This document shows positions 42,721 through 50,175 of a stretch of 64,000 nt of DNA, in pieces. The notes below the pieces were generated by a model. That model did not search any database, had not been told where the DNA came from, and worked only from the letters and a program-made list of their open reading frames with translations. Numbering within the stretch: position 1 is the first letter of the stretch; each line of letters starts with the position of its first letter. The stretch is from an uncultured Lachnospiraceae bacterium. Its GTDB lineage: Bacteria > Bacillota > Clostridia > Lachnospirales > Lachnospiraceae. The translations under genes were made by a program, and so were the position numbers. The DNA lies in contig CAJUDM010000006.1 in NCBI GenBank assembly GCA_910584915.1, forward strand, positions 1 through 64,000, written 5' to 3'.

Positions 42721-43773
42721 ATGATCGATACCATTTATTTTTTCGCATCCAAAACAGATATATGCAATATCTTTCACGGGATAGAGCAGCAGTTCGACAT
42801 CAAATACTGCATGACGGAAGCGGATAGGGAAGCCGGCGGAGAGATGCCCCAAATGGAGTTTGATACCATCGATGAGATCGCGGACGACTGCCATGCCGTC
42901 CATCAGATCCAGCCGTTTTATCTGATCGCGCCGAAAACACAGACGATGAAGAGATACCGGCAGGCGTTAAAAGGCAGGGACGATATCGAGAGATATCGGA
43001 TGACCTATACGGAAAACACAAACAGCGTGATGTTCAAGGGAATGCGAAAGCATGAGGATCTGACATATGATTATTATATTCATATTGCCAGAAACCTCGA
43101 GACAGAATTTTCCGGTGAACTGTTCAAAAAACTTGTGCGGGAAGTAAAGAAAAACTGTGTGAGGATAAAGTATAGTACCCCAATCCACATCGGAAAGGAC
43201 ATGTACCGGAGGAAGGACGTGCTTGTCTTTTCCGGCGAAAGAACCGGATGTTTTACGCTGACAGAGACAGACGAAGTGAAGGAGTGGTACAGAAGCCCGA
43301 AAGTCAGGGAGTTTGCGGATAAGCCCTTTGAGGAACAGCTTTCTTTTCTGCGGGATGTGTTTTGCGGAAAGGAACTGAAAGATTACAGGGATGAGGAAAA
43401 AAATTTCACGGAAGATTATCAGAACTACAGGGTGGCGATGTCCGGGCTCTGGGGCATCAGGGATCTTTCCCGCTTAAAAGAAGTGTTCGGGCTGTTCGAC
43501 GATGATGTCAGGGTGCCGTCCCCCATGGCGATGACCGCTATGGAGTATCTGTGCGAGGCGTGTGTTTACGCGGCTTCCCGGCAAAAACCGGATGGGATCG
43601 GGATTTTGCTGGAGCATTTGCGCTATATACCGGAGAAAGGGTATCATTGCGGCTGTGAAGGGATCGTTCGGATTTTGTCGAAGAAAAAATATCGCGAGAG
43701 GTTTCAGGAAAGCCTCGCAGGTGCGTCGGAGGATACACAGGTATTGGTGAGAGAGATCCTTCAAAGCTTTTGA
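42721..43773 (+). CDS. Protein of unknown function
   Basis: The 350-residue protein is not recognised. It opens MIDTIYFFASKTDICNIFHG, has a middle with YYIHIARNLETEFSGELF and a region of charged helices, and closes with a helical part (EYLCEACVYAASRQKPDGIG ... RILSKKKYRERF) that could be HEAT-like. There is no signal peptide or membrane helix, so it is cytoplasmic. It is 10 bases after the cyclo-ligase gene and is probably in its operon. I cannot suggest a function. Confidence 0.75.
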   Translation: MIDTIYFFASKTDICNIFHGIEQQFDIKYCMTEADREAGGEMPQMEFDTIDEIADDCHAVHQIQPFYLIAPKTQTMKRYRQALKGRDDIERYRMTYTENTNSVMFKGMRKHEDLTYDYYIHIARNLETEFSGELFKKLVREVKKNCVRIKYSTPIHIGKDMYRRKDVLVFSGERTGCFTLTETDEVKEWYRSPKVREFADKPFEEQLSFLRDVFCGKELKDYRDEEKNFTEDYQNYRVAMSGLWGIRDLSRLKEVFGLFDDDVRVPSPMAMTAMEYLCEACVYAASRQKPDGIGILLEHLRYIPEKGYHCGCEGIVRILSKKKYRERFQESLAGASEDTQVLVREILQSF

Positions 43774-43883
43774 GATGAGTGCCAGATTTGGCGGGAGCCT
43801 CAGTATGATACTTTAGCCTATTGCAAGGGGCATGCTTAAGTTTGCGGAGCGGGTAAATTGGATGTTGCAGGATAAAGGAAATC

Positions 43884-44141
43884 ATGATAATGAATGGAAA
43901 AGAAGTGCGTGTAGGTGTGAGAAAGGACTATATTCCTCCAAATGGTATCAACCAGACTTTTGAAATTGCTCTCTGGCTGCCCAGCTTCGCTGATGTGGAT
44001 TCGGAATATGAACGTCTGTCGAAGCTGGGTGTGCAGTTTCCCACAGGAGAACCTGTCACGTATCCTTTTGGTATTCGTAATTTTTATATGGCAGACCCGG
44101 AGGGAAATTTGCTTGAAATCGGAAGTGCAAATGCGATATAG
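43884..44141 (+). pseudogene. Truncated VOC (glyoxalase/bleomycin-resistance) protein
   Basis: The 85-residue product matches only the C-terminal half of a VOC protein: ALWLPSFADVDSEYERL, then FGIRNFYMADPEGNLLEIG with the metal-ligand glutamate. A full domain has about 120-130 residues, so the N-terminal strand and first metal ligand are missing and no remainder is visible upstream. ATG with AAGGAAA upstream, so translation is possible. It could pair as a half-domain, but decay is more likely. Confidence 0.6.
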
Positions 44142-44180
44142 GTTTTGGAAAAAGATGAAAACGGGAGGGACCGCTGTTTT

Positions 44181-44591
44181 ATGAGGATGCCGGAAGGGAA
44201 GATTGACCCTATGCTGTTTGCCCCCTGCGGGATGAACTGTCTGGTCTGTTATAAGCATTGTTATCCTAAAAAGCCTTGCGGTGGCTGCAGGAACAGCGAT
44301 AAAGGGAAACCGGAACACTGCCGTAAGTGCAGGATCAAGGACTGTATCGGAGATAAGGGGCTGGTATATTGTTATGAATGTCCGGAGTATCCCTGCAGGT
44401 TGATCAAGAATCTTGAAAAGAGTTATAAAAAGAGGTGTCAGGTAAGTCTGGCGGAGAACAGTGAGCTTGTAAGCCGGTATGGGTTGGAGAGGTTTATGGA
44501 GGGGCAGAAGGAAAAATATACTTGTCTGATATGCGGCGGCGTTATCTCTGTTCATGACGGGGAATGCAGTGAGTGCCGGGAAAAGGTTTAA
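44181..44591 (+). CDS. DUF3795 cysteine-rich protein
   Basis: The protein of 136 residues is rich in cysteine pairs typical of DUF3795: APCGMNCLVCYKHC, CGGCRN, CRKCRIKDCIGDKG, YCYECPEYPC and a final LICGG ... CSEC pair. Such proteins probably bind zinc or an iron-sulfur cluster; function unknown. The ATG at 44181 is chosen over the TTG at 44145 because residues before it are unlike the family. It begins 40 bases after the VOC remnant. Confidence 0.8.
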   Translation: MRMPEGKIDPMLFAPCGMNCLVCYKHCYPKKPCGGCRNSDKGKPEHCRKCRIKDCIGDKGLVYCYECPEYPCRLIKNLEKSYKKRCQVSLAENSELVSRYGLERFMEGQKEKYTCLICGGVISVHDGECSECREKV

Positions 44592-44780
44592 GGCTGGGAA
44601 AGTGGAGACAGGGTGAGAGGTTTTTGGTTGTTGTTGCCGTTTTTGTTTGTCCGGTTTATCCTGCTGGGGGTTTTGAGGAAAGCGGCTGTTTGAGTTGAAA
44701 CAGCAGAAGCGGAAGGAGAAGCACAGGGGCAGGCAGGCTTTCTGTTTGTGGAGGATATGGCTGAATGGAGAGCAGGGAAA

Positions 44781-45227
44781 ATGAAGATAGTTGAGATGAA
44801 AGAAAGAACGCCTCTGTTGGTACAGCGGCTGCTGAATATTTGGGAAGGTTCTGTGCGGGTGACACATCTGTTTTTATCGGACAGTGAGATAGAGAAGATC
44901 AAGGGGTATGTTCCGCAGGCGATAAGGGAGATACCGCATTTGATTGTTGGGGAGAGTGATAAAGGTATTCCTGTCGCTTTTATGGGGATTGACGGGCAGA
45001 AATTGGAAATGTTGTTTGTTTCCGGCGAAGAGAGGGGCAGGGGATTTGGGAAGGCGCTGCTTGGATATGGGATGGATTCCTATGGTGTCAATGAGCTGGC
45101 GGTGAATGAGCAGAACCCGCAGGCAAAAGGGTTTTATGAGCATATGGGATTTCGGGTGTTTAAACGGACGGATTGTGACGAGCAGGGAAACCCGTATCCT
45201 CTTTTGTACATGAAGCTGGAGGGATAG
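44781..45227 (+). CDS. GNAT N-acetyltransferase, YjaB-like
   Basis: The 148-residue protein is a GNAT acetyltransferase. The acetyl-CoA site is VSGEERGRGFGKALL (about residues 80-94), and ELAVNEQNPQAKGFYEHMGF is the late strand-helix. Overall it resembles E. coli YjaB, whose physiological substrate is unknown. AGGGAA precedes the ATG. A clear terminator follows about 40 bases after its stop. Confidence 0.85.
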   Translation: MKIVEMKERTPLLVQRLLNIWEGSVRVTHLFLSDSEIEKIKGYVPQAIREIPHLIVGESDKGIPVAFMGIDGQKLEMLFVSGEERGRGFGKALLGYGMDSYGVNELAVNEQNPQAKGFYEHMGFRVFKRTDCDEQGNPYPLLYMKLEG

Positions 45228-45263
45228 CTTCGGTTTTTGAAGGTTTGTTTTTAGATTCAGGGA

Positions 45264-45294
45264 AGGCATCAGTCGGAAATGGCTGGTGCTTTTT
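45264..45294 (+). terminator. Intrinsic terminator after the GNAT gene
   Basis: AGGCATCAG (45264-45272) pairs with CTGGTGCTT (45283-45291) with two G-U pairs around a 10-base loop, followed by TTT. Confidence 0.65.
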
Positions 45295-45346
45295 GTGTGA
45301 AAGGGGATGTTTATGAAAAGCTTATACATGAAATGCGGGGAAAATA

Positions 45347-45355
45347 TGGTATAAT
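45347..45355 (+). promoter_or_regulatory. Extended -10 promoter for proA
   Basis: TGG followed by TATAAT (45350-45355) is an extended -10 box; the -35 is poor. It gives a leader of about 210 bases ahead of proA and shows that proA has its own promoter, separate from proB. Confidence 0.55.
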
Positions 45356-45566
45356 TAGAATGCCTGCCGGAAGACGGGCTTGATAGATGGAGACAATGCT
45401 GATAATATAGAAATTAAAAAGTTGAAAAATAGTTAGCCCCATGTTTGACATAAGCTGATGGAAATGGCAAAACGGGCAGGATGATCTTATTCGGGGAATG
45501 CCTGAAACATGAAATGGTTCCTGTGGCGATCGAGGAAAAAAACAGAAAGAGGAAAGGAAAGAAAAC

Positions 45567-46823
45567 ATGAAGAAAAACATGAATCTGGAACAACTTTGTA
45601 AGAACGCGGCGGCTGTAAAATATGAGATGCAGGGATTATCCACAGAAAAAAAGAATCAGGTGCTCTGTCAGTGCGCGGAGGCGTTAGTCCGGCGGCAGAG
45701 AGAAATCCTGGAGGCAAATCAAGAAGATATGCTGAAAGCGGCGCAGAAGGGAATGCCCCAGGGGCTGCAGGACCGGCTTAAGCTGAATGCAGTCCGCATC
45801 GAAGGGATGGCAGAGGGGCTAAGGCAGATCGCGGCGCTGCCCGATCCGGTGGGAGAGGTTATGGAGCAGTTTGACCGCCCGAACGGGCTTCACATTGAAA
45901 AATGCCGTGTGCCCATCGGCGTGATCGGTATTATCTACGAGGCACGCCCCAATGTGACGGCGGATGCTTTCGGGCTCTGTTTTAAAACAGGAAATGTGGT
46001 GATCTTAAAGGGCGGGAGCGACGCGTTCTGTTCCAATCAAAAGATCGTGGAGGTGCTGCGGGGTGTGCTCATAGATAACGGGATATCCGCCGATGTGCTG
46101 TCCATGATAGAGGATACCAGCAGGGAGACGGCGGCGGAATTTATGAAGATGCACCAGTTTGTGAACCTTCTGATCCCCAGGGGCGGAGCCGGCCTGATCC
46201 GCAGCGTTGTGGAGAACAGCACGATCCCGGTGATCGAGACCGGAACCGGAAACTGCCATATTTATGTGGATGAGGAGGCGGATATCGATATGGCGGTTTC
46301 CGTCATCTTCAATGCGAAAACCCAGCGGATCGGCGTCTGCAACGCCTGTGAATCTCTGGTGGTGCATGAAAAGGTGAAAGATATCCTGCTGCCGCGGCTG
46401 GCGGAAAGGCTCAGGGAGAAACAGGTGGAGATCCGGGGAGACGAGCAGGTATGCGCGGTACTTTCTGATTGTGTGCCCGCCACAGAGGAGGATTACGGGA
46501 CGGAGTATCTGGACTATATTCTTTCCGTAAAGACAGTGGGTTCTGTGGAGGAGGCGATCGCTCATATCAACCGTTATAATACCGGGCATTCCGAGGCGGT
46601 CATCACGGAAAATAAAGCTCATGCGGAGAAGTTTCTGCGGGAGGTGGACGCCGCCTGCGTGTATGTGAATGCATCCACAAGATTTACAGACGGATTTGAG
46701 TTCGGCTTCGGCGCGGAGATCGGTATCAGCACCCAGATGCTTCACGCCAGGGGTCCCATGGGGTTAAAGGAACTGACAAGCTATAAATACCGGATTTACG
46801 GTGACGGGCAGATACGAGAATGA
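45567..46823 (+). CDS. proA: Gamma-glutamyl phosphate reductase
   Basis: The 418-residue aldehyde-dehydrogenase-fold enzyme reduces gamma-glutamyl phosphate to glutamate semialdehyde in proline synthesis. The catalytic cysteine is in IGVCNACESLVV, with GVIGIIYEARPNVT and LIPRGGAGLIR also present. AAGGAAAG lies before the ATG. It has its own promoter 210 bases upstream and is separated from proB by five unrelated genes. Confidence 0.96.
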   Translation: MKKNMNLEQLCKNAAAVKYEMQGLSTEKKNQVLCQCAEALVRRQREILEANQEDMLKAAQKGMPQGLQDRLKLNAVRIEGMAEGLRQIAALPDPVGEVMEQFDRPNGLHIEKCRVPIGVIGIIYEARPNVTADAFGLCFKTGNVVILKGGSDAFCSNQKIVEVLRGVLIDNGISADVLSMIEDTSRETAAEFMKMHQFVNLLIPRGGAGLIRSVVENSTIPVIETGTGNCHIYVDEEADIDMAVSVIFNAKTQRIGVCNACESLVVHEKVKDILLPRLAERLREKQVEIRGDEQVCAVLSDCVPATEEDYGTEYLDYILSVKTVGSVEEAIAHINRYNTGHSEAVITENKAHAEKFLREVDAACVYVNASTRFTDGFEFGFGAEIGISTQMLHARGPMGLKELTSYKYRIYGDGQIRE

Positions 46824-46854
46824 TAAAATCATGATAGAAATGTGAGGACTGATC

Positions 46855-47415
46855 ATGGAAACTATCTTACAATTTGCGGACAGAGAAGCATTCAGGAAAT
46901 GGCTTTCTGATCATGCTCTCTCGGATGAAGGCGTCTGGCTTTTATTCGGCAAAGCGGGCGGGCCGAAAACAGTGAAAGCGGGGGAAGCGCTGGAGGAGGC
47001 GCTCTGTTTTGGCTGGATAGACGGTCAGATGCAGAGCATTGACGATCAGACATACAAGAAGTATTTTTCCATGCGGCGTGAAAAAAGCAAGTGGTCGGAG
47101 AAAAATAAAAAGCTGGTGGAAAAGCTTGAAAAGCAGGGGATCATGACCGACTTCGGCAGAACGAAGATTGAGGAGGCGAAGAAGAACGGCCAGTGGTACG
47201 CCCCGAATCCTATGGCTGTCACAGAGGAGCAGATTGCCATGCTCTCCGAACTGTTAAAAGAGTATGAGCCCGCTTCCGCCAATTTTCAGGCAATGTCCCC
47301 ATCGGTAAAAAAGACATACGCCAGGGCGTATCTGGATGCAAAGACAGATGCCGGACGGGAAAAACGGATCGCCTGGATGGTGGACAGGCTCAACAGGAAT
47401 CTGAAGCCGATGTGA
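46855..47415 (+). CDS. YdeI/OmpD-associated-like protein
   Basis: The 186-residue protein matches the YdeI family: an opening LSDHALSDEGVWLLFGKA, then EEALCFGWIDGQMQSIDD, KKYFSMRREKSKWSEKNK and a C-terminal helical tail. Members are called bacteriocin-protection or stress proteins, but the molecular role is unclear. It lies 30 bases after proA and 17 before the nuclease-like gene. Confidence 0.85.
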   Translation: METILQFADREAFRKWLSDHALSDEGVWLLFGKAGGPKTVKAGEALEEALCFGWIDGQMQSIDDQTYKKYFSMRREKSKWSEKNKKLVEKLEKQGIMTDFGRTKIEEAKKNGQWYAPNPMAVTEEQIAMLSELLKEYEPASANFQAMSPSVKKTYARAYLDAKTDAGREKRIAWMVDRLNRNLKPM

Positions 47416-47431
47416 CGGGGCGGGAAATTAT

Positions 47432-48226
47432 ATGCGGGAAGATAAAAAATATCCTCTGGAAGATATGGATGAAAACAGGCGCTACTTCGGAGAGATAACG
47501 GATCTGCTTCTGTCCCGGGCAAAGGAGACGAACGGTTTTGGCACATTGCAAGAAAAGACGATCCACGAGGTGATCAAGGATTTCTACTGTTATGACCACG
47601 ACTTTCAGGAGCAGAGAAGGGGGCGTTACATAGCGGATATCGCTATCGGGCAGGATATCTGGGAGATCCAGACAAGGGCTTTTCACAGGCTTCGCGGAAA
47701 GCTGGATGCTTTTTTAAAAGAGTACCATGTAACGGTGATCTATCCGGTGGCGGTGGAAAAAAAGATATACTGGCTGGAGCAGGAGACGGGAAAGATCACA
47801 GGCGGCAGGCGCTCTCCGAGGAGGGGATGCGCCTACGATGTGTTCCATGAACTCTATGCGATCCGCCCGTACCTGCAAGATCCCAACTTTTCGATCCATA
47901 TTGTCCTGATGGATATGGAGGAGTACAAACTGTTAAACGGCTGGAGCAGGGACAAAAAGAGAGGGGCTTCGCGGTATGACCGCCTGCCGGGGAAACTGCG
48001 TGATATTGTGCGGATCGAGGGTATCAGCGACTATGCCTGTTTTCTGCCGGAGGAACTGCCGGAAGAGTTTACTTCCGAAGATCTGGCAAAATCCGCCCGT
48101 ATTCCGAGGAGCACGGCGCAGACCTGCCTGCTGATCCTGCGGGATCTTGGCGTGGTGGAACTGATCGGAAAGAGGGGGCGGTCGAATCTGCACCAGAGGA
48201 ATTATTTGCACCATGTGAAGCGGTAA
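47432..48226 (+). CDS. Putative PD-(D/E)XK-like nuclease fused to a winged helix
   Basis: The 264-residue protein is not named, but two parts can be seen. Residues about 30-110 contain an early E in the first helix, then GRYIADIAIGQDIWEIQTRA, where D ... E-x-Q after two strands has the pattern of a PD-(D/E)XK nuclease core, followed by VTVIYPVAVEKKIYW. The C-terminus (about 200-264) has FTSEDLAKSARIPRSTAQTC and LGVVELIGKRGRSN, a winged helix-turn-helix. A DNA-repair or defence role is inference. It starts 17 bases after the YdeI gene. Confidence 0.7.
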   Translation: MREDKKYPLEDMDENRRYFGEITDLLLSRAKETNGFGTLQEKTIHEVIKDFYCYDHDFQEQRRGRYIADIAIGQDIWEIQTRAFHRLRGKLDAFLKEYHVTVIYPVAVEKKIYWLEQETGKITGGRRSPRRGCAYDVFHELYAIRPYLQDPNFSIHIVLMDMEEYKLLNGWSRDKKRGASRYDRLPGKLRDIVRIEGISDYACFLPEELPEEFTSEDLAKSARIPRSTAQTCLLILRDLGVVELIGKRGRSNLHQRNYLHHVKR

Positions 48227-48335
48227 AAAGAGAGAAAAAAAAGAGGACAGGAAAATATACTGCAAAGTATTGATATTACATGACCCAGGCAGAGGCATTG
48301 CCAATGCATAAAGAGTTCAGAGAAAGAGAGTGCAC

Positions 48336-48908
48336 ATGAATTACATAGAAGAACTGAAAAAGTACAACCCCAAAAACGCCCAGGAGGCGGCGGATCGGGA
48401 GATGATCCTGCGGTATATCGAGACTTTCCCCGATACGATCCTCACCCGGGAGAACGGTTTCGCCCATATGACGGCTTCCTCGATGATCTTCAATAAAGCG
48501 CGGGACAAGGTGCTGATGGTCTATCACAATATCTATCATTCCTGGTCCTGGACGGGCGGACACGCGGACGGTGAGGAGGAGATGCTGCCCGTGGCAAAGA
48601 GGGAAGCGATGGAGGAGACCGGCGTAAAAAATCTGCGGGTGTTGTATGAGGACTCCGTGGAAGGACCGTTGGCGGCTGTGGATGTGCTGCCTGTCTGGGG
48701 ACATGTGAAACGTGGCAGGTATGTCTGTTCCCACCAGCATTTGAACCACAGCTATCTGTTTGAGGCAAACGAGGAGGAAGCGCTGCATATCAAAGCGGAC
48801 GAAAATTCTCAGGTGGGCTGGATTCCGGTCTCGGAGATTCGGGAGAAGGTGACGGAGCCGGATATGATTCCGGTCTATGAGAAGCTGATCCGGCTGGGGG
48901 TACGATAG
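48336..48908 (+). CDS. NUDIX hydrolase
   Basis: The 190-residue enzyme has a complete Nudix box spread over GHADGEEEMLPVAKREAMEE and TGV (Gx5Ex7REUxEExGU), with metal-binding REAMEE. The N-terminal part carries MTASSMIFNKARDKVLMVYH. Substrate unknown, probably a nucleoside diphosphate derivative. The ATG at 48336 is preferred over an earlier one six bases upstream (48330). Confidence 0.9.
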   Translation: MNYIEELKKYNPKNAQEAADREMILRYIETFPDTILTRENGFAHMTASSMIFNKARDKVLMVYHNIYHSWSWTGGHADGEEEMLPVAKREAMEETGVKNLRVLYEDSVEGPLAAVDVLPVWGHVKRGRYVCSHQHLNHSYLFEANEEEALHIKADENSQVGWIPVSEIREKVTEPDMIPVYEKLIRLGVR

Positions 48909-48917
48909 GTACTTTTC

Positions 48918-48946
48918 TTGTAAAAAAAGAGAGAATATGCTATGAT
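48918..48946 (+). promoter_or_regulatory. Promoter for the SMI1/KNR4 gene
   Basis: TTGTAA (48918-48923) and TATGAT (48941-48946) are 17 bases apart, 30 bases ahead of the start codon. Confidence 0.55.
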
Positions 48947-48975
48947 ATCATGGTGATCGAAGAGGGGGTGCCGCC

Positions 48976-49515
48976 ATGTCGCTTGATAAAGTATACGAGT
49001 ATTTCCATCATTATGACAAGCAGGCTTATCAGGTCGTAGCCTGCATGGGGAATGAGCCGTCTGAGCGGGACATAAAAGAGTTTGAGGAACAGTACAATAT
49101 AAAGCTTCCTGCCGATTTCAGAGAGTTTACCATGTCTCCGTTGGGCGGGCTTTATATGGAAGTGCGGGAAGAGATATGGCCCAGAGCGAAGATGTATGAT
49201 GTCGGACCGTTCTGGTCATTCTGTCGTGGGATCATCGTCTATGGAATTGCGGATGAGATACCGGAATTTCTTGATATCAGGGTGAAAACAAAAGAACTGC
49301 ACGAGGAGGGATTTACCGATTTTATACCGTTTCTGTCCATTATAGGGAACGGGGATGAAATATTCTGTTTTGATAAGGAGAACAGAATCGTCCTTCTTGA
49401 TCACTATACGACAGGGGAAGCCGTGCCGTTTGAAGGGACTTTCCCGGATTGCCTGATGCAGCAGATCGAAGAACTGGAGGAACGCAAAAACAGGAAGATT
49501 CGGGGAGAGGGATAA
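48976..49515 (+). CDS. SMI1/KNR4-family protein
   Basis: The 179-residue protein has the SMI1/KNR4 core: VACMGNEPSERDIKEFEEQY, IKLPADFREFTMSPLGGLY, and a later PFLSIIGNGDEIFCFDKE. In bacteria this fold is often an immunity protein against polymorphic toxins, but no toxin gene is visible nearby, so it is an orphan. GAGGGGG precedes the ATG and it has its own promoter. Confidence 0.85.
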   Translation: MSLDKVYEYFHHYDKQAYQVVACMGNEPSERDIKEFEEQYNIKLPADFREFTMSPLGGLYMEVREEIWPRAKMYDVGPFWSFCRGIIVYGIADEIPEFLDIRVKTKELHEEGFTDFIPFLSIIGNGDEIFCFDKENRIVLLDHYTTGEAVPFEGTFPDCLMQQIEELEERKNRKIRGEG

Positions 49516-49689
49516 AAGGAACTGGTACGAAAGCGGAAAAAGTTAGGAAGAATACTGTTACATAAAAAATGGCGCCTGTTGTTGTAGGAGTGGAAGGAAA
49601 GGATCGGGCAGGAGCGAGCTCACCTGCAATGTCACAAATTTCGGCTGTTAGATGAATAACGAACACGAGAAAGGAAATGTAAAAATAAT

Positions 49690-49929
49690 TTGAAAATTGA
49701 GTATAGTAAGAAGACAGTAAAATATATCAATTCTGTTGATAAAACGACGAAGAAACGTTTGAAGGAAGCCATAGAAAAAATTCCTTTGGGGGATATTAAA
49801 AAATTACAGGGTATTGAAAACGGCTATCGTTTAAGAGTAGGCGATTTACGAGTACTGTTTTCCATAGAAGACGATACAATATATATTGATAATATTATTC
49901 CTAGAGGACAGGCATATAAGCGAATATAG
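49690..49929 (+). CDS. RelE/ParE-type toxin
   Basis: The 79-residue protein has the RelE/ParE pattern: MKIEYSKKTVKYINSVDKTT, an LQGIENGYRLRVGDLRVLFS strand region and a final IDNIIPRGQAYKRI. RelE proteins cut mRNA on the ribosome; ParE proteins target gyrase; which applies cannot be read. Start is TTG with a poorly spaced AAGGAA. The antitoxin candidate follows, so the order is toxin first. Confidence 0.75.
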   Translation: MKIEYSKKTVKYINSVDKTTKKRLKEAIEKIPLGDIKKLQGIENGYRLRVGDLRVLFSIEDDTIYIDNIIPRGQAYKRI

Positions 49930-49948
49930 AAATGCAGGAGGTAAAACG

Positions 49949-50140
49949 ATGAGCAAAGAAATGCTGAAAAATCTGATAGAGTTAGTACCAGAAGAAGATG
50001 TTGAGGTACTTTATAAGGTTATCATCAAATTTATCCCAGAGGCGGTTCCGGAACCGGATGAAATAGAAGCGATTTTGGAAGGAAGAAAAGACAGGGCAAA
50101 AAACGGAACAGTTCCCCATGAAGCAATAGATTGGGATTAA
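49949..50140 (+). CDS. Probable antitoxin of the RelE-type pair
   Basis: The 63-residue acidic protein starts behind AGGAGG at the ATG at 49949, 19 bases after the toxin stop. The N-terminus is helical (MLKNLIELVPEEDVEVLYKV) and the C-terminus ends EAILEGRKDRAKNGTVPHEA, a style common in antitoxins that wrap around RelE-like toxins. No DNA-binding domain is obvious. The assignment rests mainly on size and position. Confidence 0.6.
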   Translation: MSKEMLKNLIELVPEEDVEVLYKVIIKFIPEAVPEPDEIEAILEGRKDRAKNGTVPHEAIDWD

Positions 50141-50175
50141 GAGAGTAAAAAATAGACAAAACAGAAAGATGAAAG

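Larger units (their letters stand above)
45228..45566. other. Intergenic region before proA
   Basis: This gap of 339 bases contains the terminator at 45264-45294, an extended -10 promoter element (45347-45355), and about 210 bases of leader. No T-box or riboswitch core could be recognised in the leader by eye. Confidence 0.6.

Noticed and set aside
22683..45509. The 14-base word GAATGCCTGAAACA occurs at 22683 and 45496
   Set aside because: A few such chance matches are expected in 64 kb, and the flanks differ, so it is not evidence for a repeat family.
45360..45566. T-box or riboswitch in the proA leader
   Set aside because: No T-box sequence, specifier loop or conserved riboswitch core could be recognised.
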